DNA from: Anaerolineales bacterium
GTDB lineage: Bacteria; Chloroflexota; Anaerolineae; 4572-78; J111
Direction: 5' to 3'
DNA: 64,000 nucleotides
Assembly (NCBI GenBank): GCA_015075185.1
Contig: JABTUW010000002.1
Coordinates: 744,001 to 808,000 of the forward strand
Both the position numbers and the translations under genes were made by a program. Positions 57,201 through 64,000 of this stretch are shown piece by piece. The stretch's first letter is position 1. Each line of letters opens with the position of its first letter. The notes under the pieces were generated by a model. The model was not told the origin of the DNA. It saw only the letters and a program-made list of their open reading frames with translations, and made no database searches.

Positions 57201-60168
57201 CCGCTACCGCTAACCAGATCGCCAGGTGTCCCCAGCGTTCTTTATAAGTTCCCCAGGCATAAAGCCCGTAGGCCACTGCAAGTAGAAATTGAGACGCAGC
57301 GCCCCACAATTGCATGGCTTCAGTCCAGGGTACAGCCAGAAATAAGTCACTAAACGGCTGAAGATAGATTCGCCAGAGGATAACTCCAGCCAGGATATGC
57401 GCCACCAGATAGATCGGACTGAAAAATTGGTGAGTGAAGATAGGTGACTTGCGCTGCTCGGCTGTCAAACCGGCCATGAGGTAGCCAGCGATGAGCAGGG
57501 TTAGAGCAAAGCTGACCGCATCAAAAGAAAATTGCAGTTGATTGAGCAGCACACTGTAGCCCCAGGCTGTCACGATGCTACCGGGAGCCAGTTCAAGCGA
57601 CTGCCGGCGGGTCAGGGCATCGGCCAGGAAGAGCAGGCCGGCGTTGAGCAAAGTAAGTCCCGGCGCAAAGCCGTCCGGAGCGATGGCATAAGCCGTTATC
57701 GGAGCCATCACGCTGACCAGCAGGCCGGTGACGTACCAGGGCCAGCGATAACTATAATGAGCTTGGCCCAGCCGGTAACTGAGCAGCACCAGACCCCAGG
57801 CTAAGATGGCGAAAGCCAGGGGCAGGCTAAAATCGAGGGGGCGGCGGTTGGCAAAAAGCAGCCAGACCCACAGCGGCAAAGGCACAGCCGTTAACCAGTG
57901 AAAAATGGGTTTACCCCATCTGCTGCTGGCAGCAAAACCGGGTTGTTCCTTATGAGCCAGGTAAGCGCCCCAGGCCGCCAGCCCCAACCAGTTGCCGAGA
58001 CTATAGGCGAGCGTGTCACCATTGTAGGGGAACAGCGCAGGCAGCAAAGCCAGGGCGGCAATACCATAGCCGGCAATGACAACAGGTTGGGTGAAACTGG
58101 TCTCCGGGTGGGTTGAGGGCCTGAGACTAGAGTTTGGGAACCGGGTTCCCAGGTTGAGGGCGGTCATAATATGCACGATTGCTAACGAAGCCCAGCCAAC
58201 ACCCAATTGAGAGATATTGAGGCCCACCTCAGCCAGGGCAAAAGTAGTCGCCGAGACAGCAAGAAGCGAAGCAGCGTAAAGGTAAGCGGGGCGCTGCCAT
58301 AACAGAGCGGCCACAATAATGGCGCCGGTTAGTACCAGGTGACTGCTGGCCGCGGCAGCGCCATTTGTGATGTCGGTGATAGACCAAAGGGCGGCGATAA
58401 TGAGGAGAGCCACACCCCAGCCGGCAGCAGTACGGCCGTGGCCGTGAATAATAGGGTCGGTTTGATGTGCCAGGAGTCTGTGTCCGACGATGAAATATAA
58501 GGGTACCAGCCAGGCCCAGCCAAAGGCATGCCAGGCCGGGTTGATTCCGGCTTGATTGAAAATGGCAGCCTGGGCGAGATACATGGCGACCGGTAGAGAG
58601 ATCGCCGCCAACAAGCCCAGGCTGCGGCTGTGATAGTGAATCGCTCCCCAGGCGAAAATGAAGCCGCCCAACCACCAGTTAACGGTGAGGGCATAATGCA
58701 GCGTGTCGTAAGTGGGGCGGTCAATGAAACGCCAGCCAAACGTTAGCGGCATCAGTACGCCGACAGTGAGCAGGGCCAGATAACGGAAGGGTTCGCTGAA
58801 AATGTGGAGTGGAGAGGCAAGGACGGGATCCCTAGTTGTGGCCGTTGCTGCCGGCAGGCTATTCGCGGGTAGATGGGGCGAAGCAGGAATACTTAGTCGT
58901 TTTTCCAGAGCCGTTGCCAGAATGATCAAGCCGAGGGCCAAGCCTGAGAGTCCTGCGGTTTGCCAATCGAGGGAGAGACCAAAGGATTGGTGGCTCACCT
59001 GAATGACAGCCAGCACGGTACTACCGGCCGCTGCGCCAACCAAATAGCCGAAAAAGCGGCTGCGAATCAGGAGGGTAGCGCCAATATAAGCGACGAGGCA
59101 GACCAGTGAAGTCACCAGCCAGAATAACGGCCAATAATCGGGTGAAATGTGGAAATTGACGTAGATGGTATAAAAATCAATTGGAATAAGGAGAGCCGCA
59201 ATGGCGCTCAGGGCAATGCCGGAACGATACAAGGGCGTTTTGATGCGAACATACCAGCCCAGAGTAAAAAAGATGACCGTGAAACTGGCCGGAATGGCGA
59301 CGCGGAGAGGGGCCGAGAAGTCTTTCCAACCCCAGATGACAAAAGAAAGAGCTGCCGCAAAAAGGAGAAAGATGCCCAGAAAGAGCAAGGCTTGCAAGGT
59401 CCGCTCGGAGAGCAGGGTGCGCCAGAGACGGTCGCGAAGAGGGAGAGATGGAGCAGGGGCGGGGGGCAGAGGAGCAGGGGAGAGATCGGCTGCCGAATGG
59501 TCTTGCTCTACCGCTAGACTTTCCGGCAACTCGTTGTTCGGTGGCTCGCTGATTTGCTGACTCACCAGCTCAGTGGCCGGGCGGAGGCCGAGTTTAATTT
59601 CGACTTCTTCTTTTTTACTCACAAGAGGAGTCAGAATTTGGGCTTCGGCGGCGGGGCTGGAAAAGCTCTGGTTCTGGCGTAAGTGTTCCACTGCTTCCAG
59701 GAGGAAGTTGGTCATATCAAGCCGGTCGGCATTGGTTTGAGGATAGGCGGGGCGTGGATGCCCCTCTAGCTGCTCAAGCAAATCATTTACCTGGCCAGTG
59801 GTCTGGTCCACTATTGATTGCGTTAGGGTTGGGTTGACCAGGCCGGCAGCCAGCCATTGACTCAAGTTTTGGAGCAGGGCTTCACGTTGAAAGAGCTGAG
59901 GCCAGGCGGCCTGGGCTTCAGCGGGCGTGAAGGGGGGTAAGCGCAGCCCAAGGGATATTTCTAATTCGTGTTGGCGGGCCGCATACTTCTGCTGCATTAA
60001 GTTACGGTCCTGATGCCTGACTCCTAGCGCCGGCCAGGTGTTCAATTCAGTTAACAGCCAGTCTACGTGGCTCAGTTCCTCAATTAAGGCTGGATTGCCA
60101 CTAAAATGGCAAATGGGGCACGGTTCAGACGGGGAGTAGGTTGGTTGATCGCAATTTGGGCAACGCAT
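54238..60168 (-). CDS. Very large zinc-ribbon polytopic membrane protein (1976 aa)
   Basis: 1976 residues. N-terminus MRCPNCDQPTYSPSEPCPIC is a CxxC-x10-CxxC zinc ribbon. Residues 30-240 are soluble and mostly helical with a Pro-rich end (PAPLPPAPAPSLPLRDRLWR). From about residue 255 on, the protein is almost continuous hydrophobic helices; I estimate over 50. Repeating units contain LLWG, RLWLLALLV-type stretches and charged turns such as RRQSLEL or RRFPN-like loops. Similar large zinc-ribbon/DUF2157-like proteins occur in Chloroflexota with no known role. The 58135-58151 palindrome codes for LGTRFPN. ATG 60168 has GAGGA upstream. It is at the head of an operon with the PrsW-type gene. Confidence 0.8.
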   Translation of the reverse strand: MRCPNCDQPTYSPSEPCPICHFSGNPALIEELSHVDWLLTELNTWPALGVRHQDRNLMQQKYAARQHELEISLGLRLPPFTPAEAQAAWPQLFQREALLQNLSQWLAAGLVNPTLTQSIVDQTTGQVNDLLEQLEGHPRPAYPQTNADRLDMTNFLLEAVEHLRQNQSFSSPAAEAQILTPLVSKKEEVEIKLGLRPATELVSQQISEPPNNELPESLAVEQDHSAADLSPAPLPPAPAPSLPLRDRLWRTLLSERTLQALLFLGIFLLFAAALSFVIWGWKDFSAPLRVAIPASFTVIFFTLGWYVRIKTPLYRSGIALSAIAALLIPIDFYTIYVNFHISPDYWPLFWLVTSLVCLVAYIGATLLIRSRFFGYLVGAAAGSTVLAVIQVSHQSFGLSLDWQTAGLSGLALGLIILATALEKRLSIPASPHLPANSLPAATATTRDPVLASPLHIFSEPFRYLALLTVGVLMPLTFGWRFIDRPTYDTLHYALTVNWWLGGFIFAWGAIHYHSRSLGLLAAISLPVAMYLAQAAIFNQAGINPAWHAFGWAWLVPLYFIVGHRLLAHQTDPIIHGHGRTAAGWGVALLIIAALWSITDITNGAAAASSHLVLTGAIIVAALLWQRPAYLYAASLLAVSATTFALAEVGLNISQLGVGWASLAIVHIMTALNLGTRFPNSSLRPSTHPETSFTQPVVIAGYGIAALALLPALFPYNGDTLAYSLGNWLGLAAWGAYLAHKEQPGFAASSRWGKPIFHWLTAVPLPLWVWLLFANRRPLDFSLPLAFAILAWGLVLLSYRLGQAHYSYRWPWYVTGLLVSVMAPITAYAIAPDGFAPGLTLLNAGLLFLADALTRRQSLELAPGSIVTAWGYSVLLNQLQFSFDAVSFALTLLIAGYLMAGLTAEQRKSPIFTHQFFSPIYLVAHILAGVILWRIYLQPFSDLFLAVPWTEAMQLWGAASQFLLAVAYGLYAWGTYKERWGHLAIWLAVAAGGFMVITYSRGRGSSAAWVALMALVLVLAERGLRGTWLYGRSKSNDRQLAFFRLMWRLFQRPLLTAGWTVSAGAIGLALIRNLWLLGGGRIQQVWAVTGLLIVIGLYALSARLFRQTRFLWLAALLVFAPWTILTNLGWFTPYRPTGPGFALSWTVLAWLLFLTSLALHRLIPAKYILPLKSIAHVLLPFSLLWGIANVDTSRFTFGLAIGWYSLAAILDYRWLLKHPGDSFSALGKSKFLYPAFVLLPIWSVYLLAWLLPAARHEHYGLMLLVFGPLGLIAGQWLKRIAPKPEVTQSYALAAYLMGYGSMIVGTMLVAHDTPLLALALLFDALLLVISAWLFKSPLWVYAAAAIVPVSLVLALHEAGVAGSRQGWWLIGLASIYLALAWALRRVHLAGYGAAPLAIGFALIALGLPPSSQDQTGALWGYGGASLLYAISAFWLRQPLLLTPASALMIVPYSICLQESSLAPEYYGLALIPGAVAALALGWILDRYFGNRRDFPWSDPASWPVALASRFLEWWGLPLYVLGFGLAVASPFFTEFRAGLSALNFLLLMPVFGWAIYRFRLRFWLLALTLAGHFAVVYYLQELGWWQYPAWACYRFLPVTLITTVVALFIERWRNEGSPLSSNLIWQGWSRPLYIIMLFDIIFVQLFSLGEASVGAIVTLTHALIFVVLASVWLSAWLPYVSATFGTLALVQWLSALGGPIEGLPVALAGLALAYGLIGYSLNWTYQSALRTWTLRPWLRVWAVPLQRFSLGFSWIILSLTAWLGFDLAGWTVRAIFGLPFREVVELATVQMVVRVLALLGLLYVAATFTYRRVRLGYVALGMLLAAWMLHTFYVQEWENVQWYAIPAGLYLLTIAYMEWRRGNKVLARWLDYAAMLLMLGSLFWQTLLFGWGYALLLGTEGFSAFWWGSARRLRRFFYAGMVAVILATIGQLVNSLRSINQWIVFGLIGLILVVVAVIVERKLDNIKAWQEVLDSWE
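58135..58151. repeat. TGGGAAC-N3-GTTCCCA palindrome in the giant membrane protein gene
   Basis: tgggaac-cgg-gttccca, read on the minus strand in frame as L-G-T-R-F-P. Centre is 3 nt rather than 4. Confidence 0.75.
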
Positions 60169-60485
60169 GCAGTCCTCGTACCAGCAAAGCGAAAAGTGGA
60201 ACCTTTTTGGGTTTCAGTTTCAATATATCAATCAACCGGGTGCCTGTCACCTATCGAAAGTTAGGTTGAATCATTTTGCCTAGAATATCAAGGTATATTG
60301 ACACTTTAGCATAATTTTTCTGGCAAGTCAAGAGGATTTGCGATTGTCTTTATCAAATTGCTAAACTTTTGACCTGGGCTGAACTATGGTAGAATAGCCC
60401 CTTTGATAACTACTCGATTTACATTAGCGCCCACTGGGGTGGCGGGGCGGCGCTGATTTTTGTTGCAGCCAATTGAGGCATAAGT
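60169..60485. other. 317-bp divergent intergenic region
   Basis: Separates the minus-strand giant gene from the plus-strand exporter. 60240-60252 holds gtgcctgtcacct, the core of the 41255-41337 inverted repeat. 60369-60395 has TTGACC and TAGAAT with a short 15-nt spacer, a weak promoter candidate for the exporter. A small GC-rich patch (ccactggggtggcggggcgg) lies near 60431-60451. No gene seen. Confidence 0.5.
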
Positions 60486-61400
60486 ATGGTCACAGTAGAA
60501 AAAACCGGGTCGAGTCTGATAATTACGGCTAACAAACAGGTACCTTTGTTTGCTCGACCCCTCTATTTCTGGTATAGCTTACTAGATCGCATCGGCGAGC
60601 TTTGGTCGTACCGGGAGCTGGTTCGCAATTTGGTGGTGCGGGATTTGAAGGTGCGCTACCGCAACTCGGCGCTGGGTATATTGTGGTCGTTGGTCAACCC
60701 AATGTTGATGATGCTGGTCTTTACGATTGTGTTTACTGTCATTGCGCCGACAACCAATATTGAAAAGTTTCCGGTGTTTGTGCTGTGCGGTATTCTGCCC
60801 TGGAACTTTTTTTCGTTTTCGGTGATTGGTTCGATCCGGAGCATTGTGGATAATGCGCCACTGGTGAGCAAAGTTTACTTTCCTCGAGAAGTTTTGCCTA
60901 TTTCGGTGGTGCTGGCCAATCTCATTAACTTCCTAATTGCCCTGCTGGTTTTATTCGCTTTTATCCTGGTTTTCCAGATTCCCTTGACGCGCTGGATTTT
61001 GTTATTGCCCCTGGTGATTCTGGTGCAGGTTATTTTTATCATTGGGGTGGGGCTGATGATGGCAACCATGAACGTATTTTATCGAGATACGCAGGTAATT
61101 ATGGAAGTGTTGATGCAGGCCTGGTTTTTTTTGACGCCAATTTTTTATCCAGGAGAGATTCTACCACGCAATTATCACTTGTTAGGCTTCACTATTGACG
61201 TGTGGCGTTGGATGAATATTCTCAATCCAATGGCTTCGATTGTTGCCACCTACCGGGTCATTTTATACGGAGTGGGCAATGGCGGCGCGCCACCCGACTT
61301 ATACTTTTTCCTGCGAACGGTGTTGACCTGCATGGCGATCTTGGGCATTGGTTCTCTGATATTTTACCGTTACAGCCGGAACTTTGGCGAGGAAGTATAA
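60486..61400 (+). CDS. ABC-2 type polysaccharide/teichoic acid export permease
   Basis: 304 residues with six membrane segments. ELVRNLVVRDLKVRYRNSAL followed by GILWSLVNPMLMMLVFTIVF is the ABC-2 amphipathic and first helix. FVLCGILPWNFFSFSVIGS and FFLTPIFYPGEILPRNYHLL complete the Wzm/TagG/KpsM signature. It exports lipid-linked glycan across the membrane with the ATPase that follows. ATG 60486 has GAGG 8 nt upstream; the next gene starts 4 bases after its stop. The substrate may be the glycan built by the 41-46 kb cassette. Confidence 0.93.
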   Translation: MVTVEKTGSSLIITANKQVPLFARPLYFWYSLLDRIGELWSYRELVRNLVVRDLKVRYRNSALGILWSLVNPMLMMLVFTIVFTVIAPTTNIEKFPVFVLCGILPWNFFSFSVIGSIRSIVDNAPLVSKVYFPREVLPISVVLANLINFLIALLVLFAFILVFQIPLTRWILLLPLVILVQVIFIIGVGLMMATMNVFYRDTQVIMEVLMQAWFFLTPIFYPGEILPRNYHLLGFTIDVWRWMNILNPMASIVATYRVILYGVGNGGAPPDLYFFLRTVLTCMAILGIGSLIFYRYSRNFGEEV

Positions 61401-61403
61401 GTC

Positions 61404-62210
61404 ATGAGTGATAGTGTTATCAGCTTTGAAAATGTTTCAAAGCGCTTTCGGCTGCTCAAGATTCCCCGGCGGGCCTTTCAAGATGTTTTTGTGAATATGT
61501 TTAACAAGGAAGTGCGCGGACGGCATCATTTTTGGGCCTTGCAGGATGTCACTTTCTCGATCAAAGCTGGCGAGACAGTTGGAATTTTGGGGGCGAATGG
61601 TTCCGGCAAAAGTACAATTCTGAAGTTAATCAGCCGGATTATTGACCCAACCACCGGGGTGATCAGAGTCGCAGGGCGCTTGTCGGCTTTGCTGGAGTTG
61701 GGGGCGGGCTTCCACCCAGATTTGACGGGCCGGGAAAATATTTATCTGAACGGGTCAATTCTGGGGTTGAATCGTCAGGCTATGGATTCCAAGTTCGACA
61801 GCATTGTGGATTTTGCCGGGATTGACGAGTTTATTGATGCGCCGGTACGGAGTTATTCGTCGGGGATGCAGATGCGCCTGGGCTTTTCCGTGGCTATCCA
61901 CGTGGAGCCAGAAATCATTTTGGTGGATGAAGTTTTAGCTGTAGGAGATTACAGCTTCCAACTTAAATGCCTGGAGCGGATTCGGCTGTTGCAGAAGCTA
62001 GGGGTAACGATTCTCTTTGTGTCCCACGATTTTGAGGCAGTGGAAAGTTTATGCACGCGGGCCATCTGGTTGGAGCATGGCCGGTTGCAAGCTCAAGGGG
62101 AAGTGACTGAAATCCTGACTGAGATGAGGACCAGGTATCACTGGAACAGCAAACAAAACATCACCTCGGTTAAGGAAGCAATTTCGGAGTTGGACGAATT
62201 GATGGTTTAG
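61404..62210 (+). CDS. ABC-2 polysaccharide export ATPase (Wzt/TagH type)
   Basis: 268 residues. ISFENVSKRFRLLKIPRRAF opens with a TagH-type insert, then Walker A GANGSGKST, DLTGRENIYLNGSILGLNRQ, signature YSSGMQMRLGFSVAI, Walker B EIILVDEVLAVGD and switch LFVSHDFEAV. It has no C-terminal carbohydrate-binding domain, so it is the short form that does not read a terminal modification. Its stop codon overlaps that of the convergent TPR gene by 4 bases, so there is no room for a separate terminator. Confidence 0.94.
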   Translation: MSDSVISFENVSKRFRLLKIPRRAFQDVFVNMFNKEVRGRHHFWALQDVTFSIKAGETVGILGANGSGKSTILKLISRIIDPTTGVIRVAGRLSALLELGAGFHPDLTGRENIYLNGSILGLNRQAMDSKFDSIVDFAGIDEFIDAPVRSYSSGMQMRLGFSVAIHVEPEIILVDEVLAVGDYSFQLKCLERIRLLQKLGVTILFVSHDFEAVESLCTRAIWLEHGRLQAQGEVTEILTEMRTRYHWNSKQNITSVKEAISELDELMV

Positions 62211-63343
62211 GGTTGCTGAGGCTCGGGGATCAGATCAGTCAAAGCCTTGGCGTCCCTGGCTTTCGTGGGATTCTCTTTGGCGAAAGTTTCCAGGTCGGCC
62301 AAGACTCTTTTGAAAAGCAAGTTTTGTTCCTCTTCAGATAAGGCGCCGATGTTGTCCATGCCCTGGGAAACCTCGGCTTGGGCCTGGCTCACCTGATCGG
62401 TCGCCAGGTAGACCAGCATGCGATAAAAGTGAGTAAGCGGGCTGTTGGGCGAAATCTCCAAAGCTTTGTTGAGCGCCTCCTGGGCTTGGTCAAGTTGACC
62501 CATTTTGTAGGAAGCATAGCCCAAGCCTTGATAAGCCTGGTTATAATTGGGAAAGCGGTTAAGGGCGGCCTGGTAATCACTGATGGCAGCCTCATAATTT
62601 TCCATAGCGGTGTAGGTTTCACCCCTCAGATAATAGGTGTCGGCTTTGGAGTCATCGTATGAAATGGCGGTAGCGAAAGCTTCCAGGGCTTTGGCGTATT
62701 CGCCCTGTTGGTGATAGATCAGGCCGATATTGCCATTGGCCCGGTAGCCAAAAAATAAAGGGGCCAGCTCAATAGATTGTTGGAGATCAGCGATAGCGGC
62801 ATCGTATTTTTTTTGCAGACCGTACAGGCGGCCACGATTGTAGTAAGGTGGGGGATAAAGCGGATCAGTTTCGATCGCTTTGTTGTAGTCGGCAAGCGCC
62901 TTCTCAGAGTCGCCCAAGGCATTATAAACCGTGCCTCGGGCATCCAGTCCACGGGCGTAGTGAGGATCCAAAGCAAGCGTTTTATTAAATGCTTCCAAGG
63001 CTTTGTCGTATTCTTTAGCTTCGTAATATCCCAGGCCAGTGTCAAATAGCTGACTCAAAACGTCTGGGTCGGCAAGGTTCAAAATTGGGCTAACGGCGAC
63101 CGGACTCAGCGGAGATAACGGTGACTGGGGTACCCCTGCTGAGTTTGATACGATTGGCAAAGATAGAGGTGTTGCTGTAACTTCGAAGGCAGGGAGAGGA
63201 GCCTCTACTTCATCAGGTGTCTTGCTGGTTAGATAGAACGTAATGAGTACACCGGCAATCAGGACCAATATAGCAATGAAGGCTTTCGTTTTGAGAAAGG
63301 CGCTCCTGCTTGGCTCATTGTCTCCGGGGTTAAGATCATTCAC
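62207..63343 (-). CDS. TPR-repeat protein, membrane-anchored
   Basis: 378 residues. Start is GTG 63343 with AGGAAG 7 nt upstream (minus strand). A single membrane segment (about 20-40, AFIAILVLIAGVLITFYLTS) is followed by a Pro/Ser linker (PLSPLSPVAVSP). From about 100 to 330, seven or more TPR units are seen, for example GLGYYEAKEYDKALEAFNKT, GTVYNALGDSEKALADYNKA, GRLYGLQKKYDAAIADLQQS and GYASYKMGQLDQAQEALNKA. TPR arrays bind partner proteins; no catalytic domain. Extracytoplasmic scaffold is likely. It overlaps the exporter ATPase gene tail to tail. Confidence 0.88.
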   Translation of the reverse strand: MNDLNPGDNEPSRSAFLKTKAFIAILVLIAGVLITFYLTSKTPDEVEAPLPAFEVTATPLSLPIVSNSAGVPQSPLSPLSPVAVSPILNLADPDVLSQLFDTGLGYYEAKEYDKALEAFNKTLALDPHYARGLDARGTVYNALGDSEKALADYNKAIETDPLYPPPYYNRGRLYGLQKKYDAAIADLQQSIELAPLFFGYRANGNIGLIYHQQGEYAKALEAFATAISYDDSKADTYYLRGETYTAMENYEAAISDYQAALNRFPNYNQAYQGLGYASYKMGQLDQAQEALNKALEISPNSPLTHFYRMLVYLATDQVSQAQAEVSQGMDNIGALSEEEQNLLFKRVLADLETFAKENPTKARDAKALTDLIPEPQQP

Positions 63344-63630
63344 GATAGTCTTCCTGATTATACAGATTTAGTAGAAAAATTTTAGCAGGTTTGGAGCAAA
63401 GGGCAAACTATATCAGGTCTTATGTTCCTCCAAGGTAGTTCCTCATCAAACCAGATTCAAACTAGGCTGTGTTAGAATAGCAGATAAAAGTAGGCAACAA
63501 GGTGGAAATCTCGATAAATAACCCACAGGTAGTATTGATAATCCGGCTCTTCTGCATTATGCTGGGATCAGCTAAAACGCTAAAATTTCTAAATTCATCC
63601 CAATCTATATCTTTTTGGAGGTAAAAGCTA
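63344..63630. other. 287-bp divergent intergenic region
   Basis: Separates the TPR gene (minus) and the PASTA gene (plus). AT-rich with no ORF and no convincing promoter pair. A GGAGGT ribosome site at 63617-63622 serves the PASTA gene. Confidence 0.4.
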
Positions 63631-64000
63631 ATGAAGAAGTTATTCACTATGTTTTTGATCTTGGCCCTGTTGTCGTTAGGGGGCGGTTCTGCCCTGGCCC
63701 AAGAGCCGACGGCTGAGCCGACGGCTGAGCCGACTCAGCAGCCGGCGACTGCGCCGACTGATCAACCGACGGCTGAACCGGCTGAAGTTACAGTACCCGA
63801 TGTGGTGAACATGCCTCAAGCCGATGCGGAAGCTGCTATCGTGGCTGCGGGCCTAACAGTAGGCGAGGTGACCCAGGAAAATAGCGACACTGTGCCGGCT
63901 GGGTCTGTGATCAGCCAGAACCCGGGGGCGGATAGTTCCGTCGCGTCAGGTTCAGCGGTTGCGCTGGTTGTTTCCCAGGGACCTGCCCAAGTTAATGTGA
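63631..64000 (+). CDS. Secreted PASTA-domain protein (3' truncated by the window)
   Basis: ATG 63631 with GGAGGT 8 nt upstream. The frame stays open to the end of the window (123 codons). Residues 1-24 are a signal peptide (KKLFTMFLILALLSLGGGSA, cut after ALA). Residues 25-55 are a Pro/Thr/Gln linker with PTAEPTAEPT. A PASTA domain starts at about residue 55: VTVPDVVNMPQADAEAAIVA, AGLTVGEVTQENSDTVPAGS, VISQNPGADSSVASGSAVAL. PASTA domains bind beta-lactams and peptidoglycan stems and are usually the sensor part of Ser/Thr kinases; here the domain is exported and not preceded by a kinase. More PASTA units may follow. Confidence 0.85.
   Translation, partial: MKKLFTMFLILALLSLGGGSALAQEPTAEPTAEPTQQPATAPTDQPTAEPAEVTVPDVVNMPQADAEAAIVAAGLTVGEVTQENSDTVPAGSVISQNPGADSSVASGSAVALVVSQGPAQVNV

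Noticed and set aside
60369..60395. TTGACC...TAGAAT as a firm promoter for the exporter
   Set aside because: The spacer is only 15 nt and the boxes are imperfect; mentioned only as weak.
1..64000. tRNA, rRNA, tmRNA, RNase P or SRP RNA genes
   Set aside because: No intergenic stretch shows their conserved core motifs.

Overview
The window looks like a piece of a Chloroflexota chromosome, most likely class Anaerolineae or a relative. This is inferred from gene style, not from a marker gene. The pointers are exported proteins with long Pro/Thr/Glu linkers, many signal-peptide and lipobox proteins with no outer-membrane machinery, a vWA/DUF11 protein ending in a YLPVILK-type tail, an NB-ARC/WD40 protein with near-identical repeats, and several large zinc-ribbon membrane proteins. 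No rRNA, tRNA or CRISPR array was found.

Layout. 1-2.3 kb: 3' part of a surface vWA/DUF11 protein. 2.4-9.4 kb: a haem-biosynthesis cluster (hemE, hemH, hemG/hemY-type oxidase) interleaved with a desaturase, an acetyltransferase-like protein, a DUF3291 protein, a DinB-fold protein and a half-size EamA transporter. 9.5-18.9 kb: an FHA protein, a structured intergenic region with a strong terminator, a tandem pair of secreted cohesin/dockerin proteins, a secreted three-domain protein and a zinc-ribbon membrane protein. 19.3-24.9 kb: a BMP-family (nucleoside or sugar) ABC importer operon ending in a small lipoprotein. 25-28 kb: an SH3b lipoprotein and a BatD-like protein.

28.3-35.6 kb is an accessory island, almost all on the minus strand. 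It holds a monooxygenase-fold protein, a nitroreductase, four SnoaL-type genes plus a fifth remnant, two copies of an unrecognised 88-residue domain (one fused to SnoaL), small membrane proteins, a repeat-rich secreted protein and a transposase fragment. It carries a decayed segmental duplication, shared upstream elements and many palindromic repeats. 35.8-40.2 kb: a STAND/NB-ARC protein with 14 WD40 repeats whose N-terminal HTH is split off by a +1 frameshift, then gene remnants, then a six-unit 22-bp repeat array abutting a HEAT-repeat gene.

41.3-46.3 kb: a glycan cassette (four glycosyltransferases and a methyltransferase). 46.4-52.3 kb is plasmid-like and visibly more AT-rich: an ExeA-type ATPase, a basic DNA-binding-like protein, an initiator-like protein with a DnaA N-terminal-type domain at its C-terminus, ParA and a large ParB. 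Its control region has divergent consensus promoters, a short promoter-to-terminator unit and nested hairpins. 52.4-60.2 kb: a membrane-anchored protein, a PrsW-type protease and a 1976-residue zinc-ribbon membrane protein on the minus strand. 60.5-62.2 kb: a polysaccharide-exporter ABC pair that may belong functionally with the glycan cassette. 62.2-64 kb: a TPR protein and the 5' end of a PASTA-domain secreted protein.

Most promising for novelty: the replication/partition module with its RNA-like control region and in-frame TGGGAAC...GTTCCCA palindromes (47-58 kb); the SnoaL plus 88-residue-domain duplication and fusion (30-33 kb); and the frameshifted WD40 STAND protein with an exact 7+7 repeat number.
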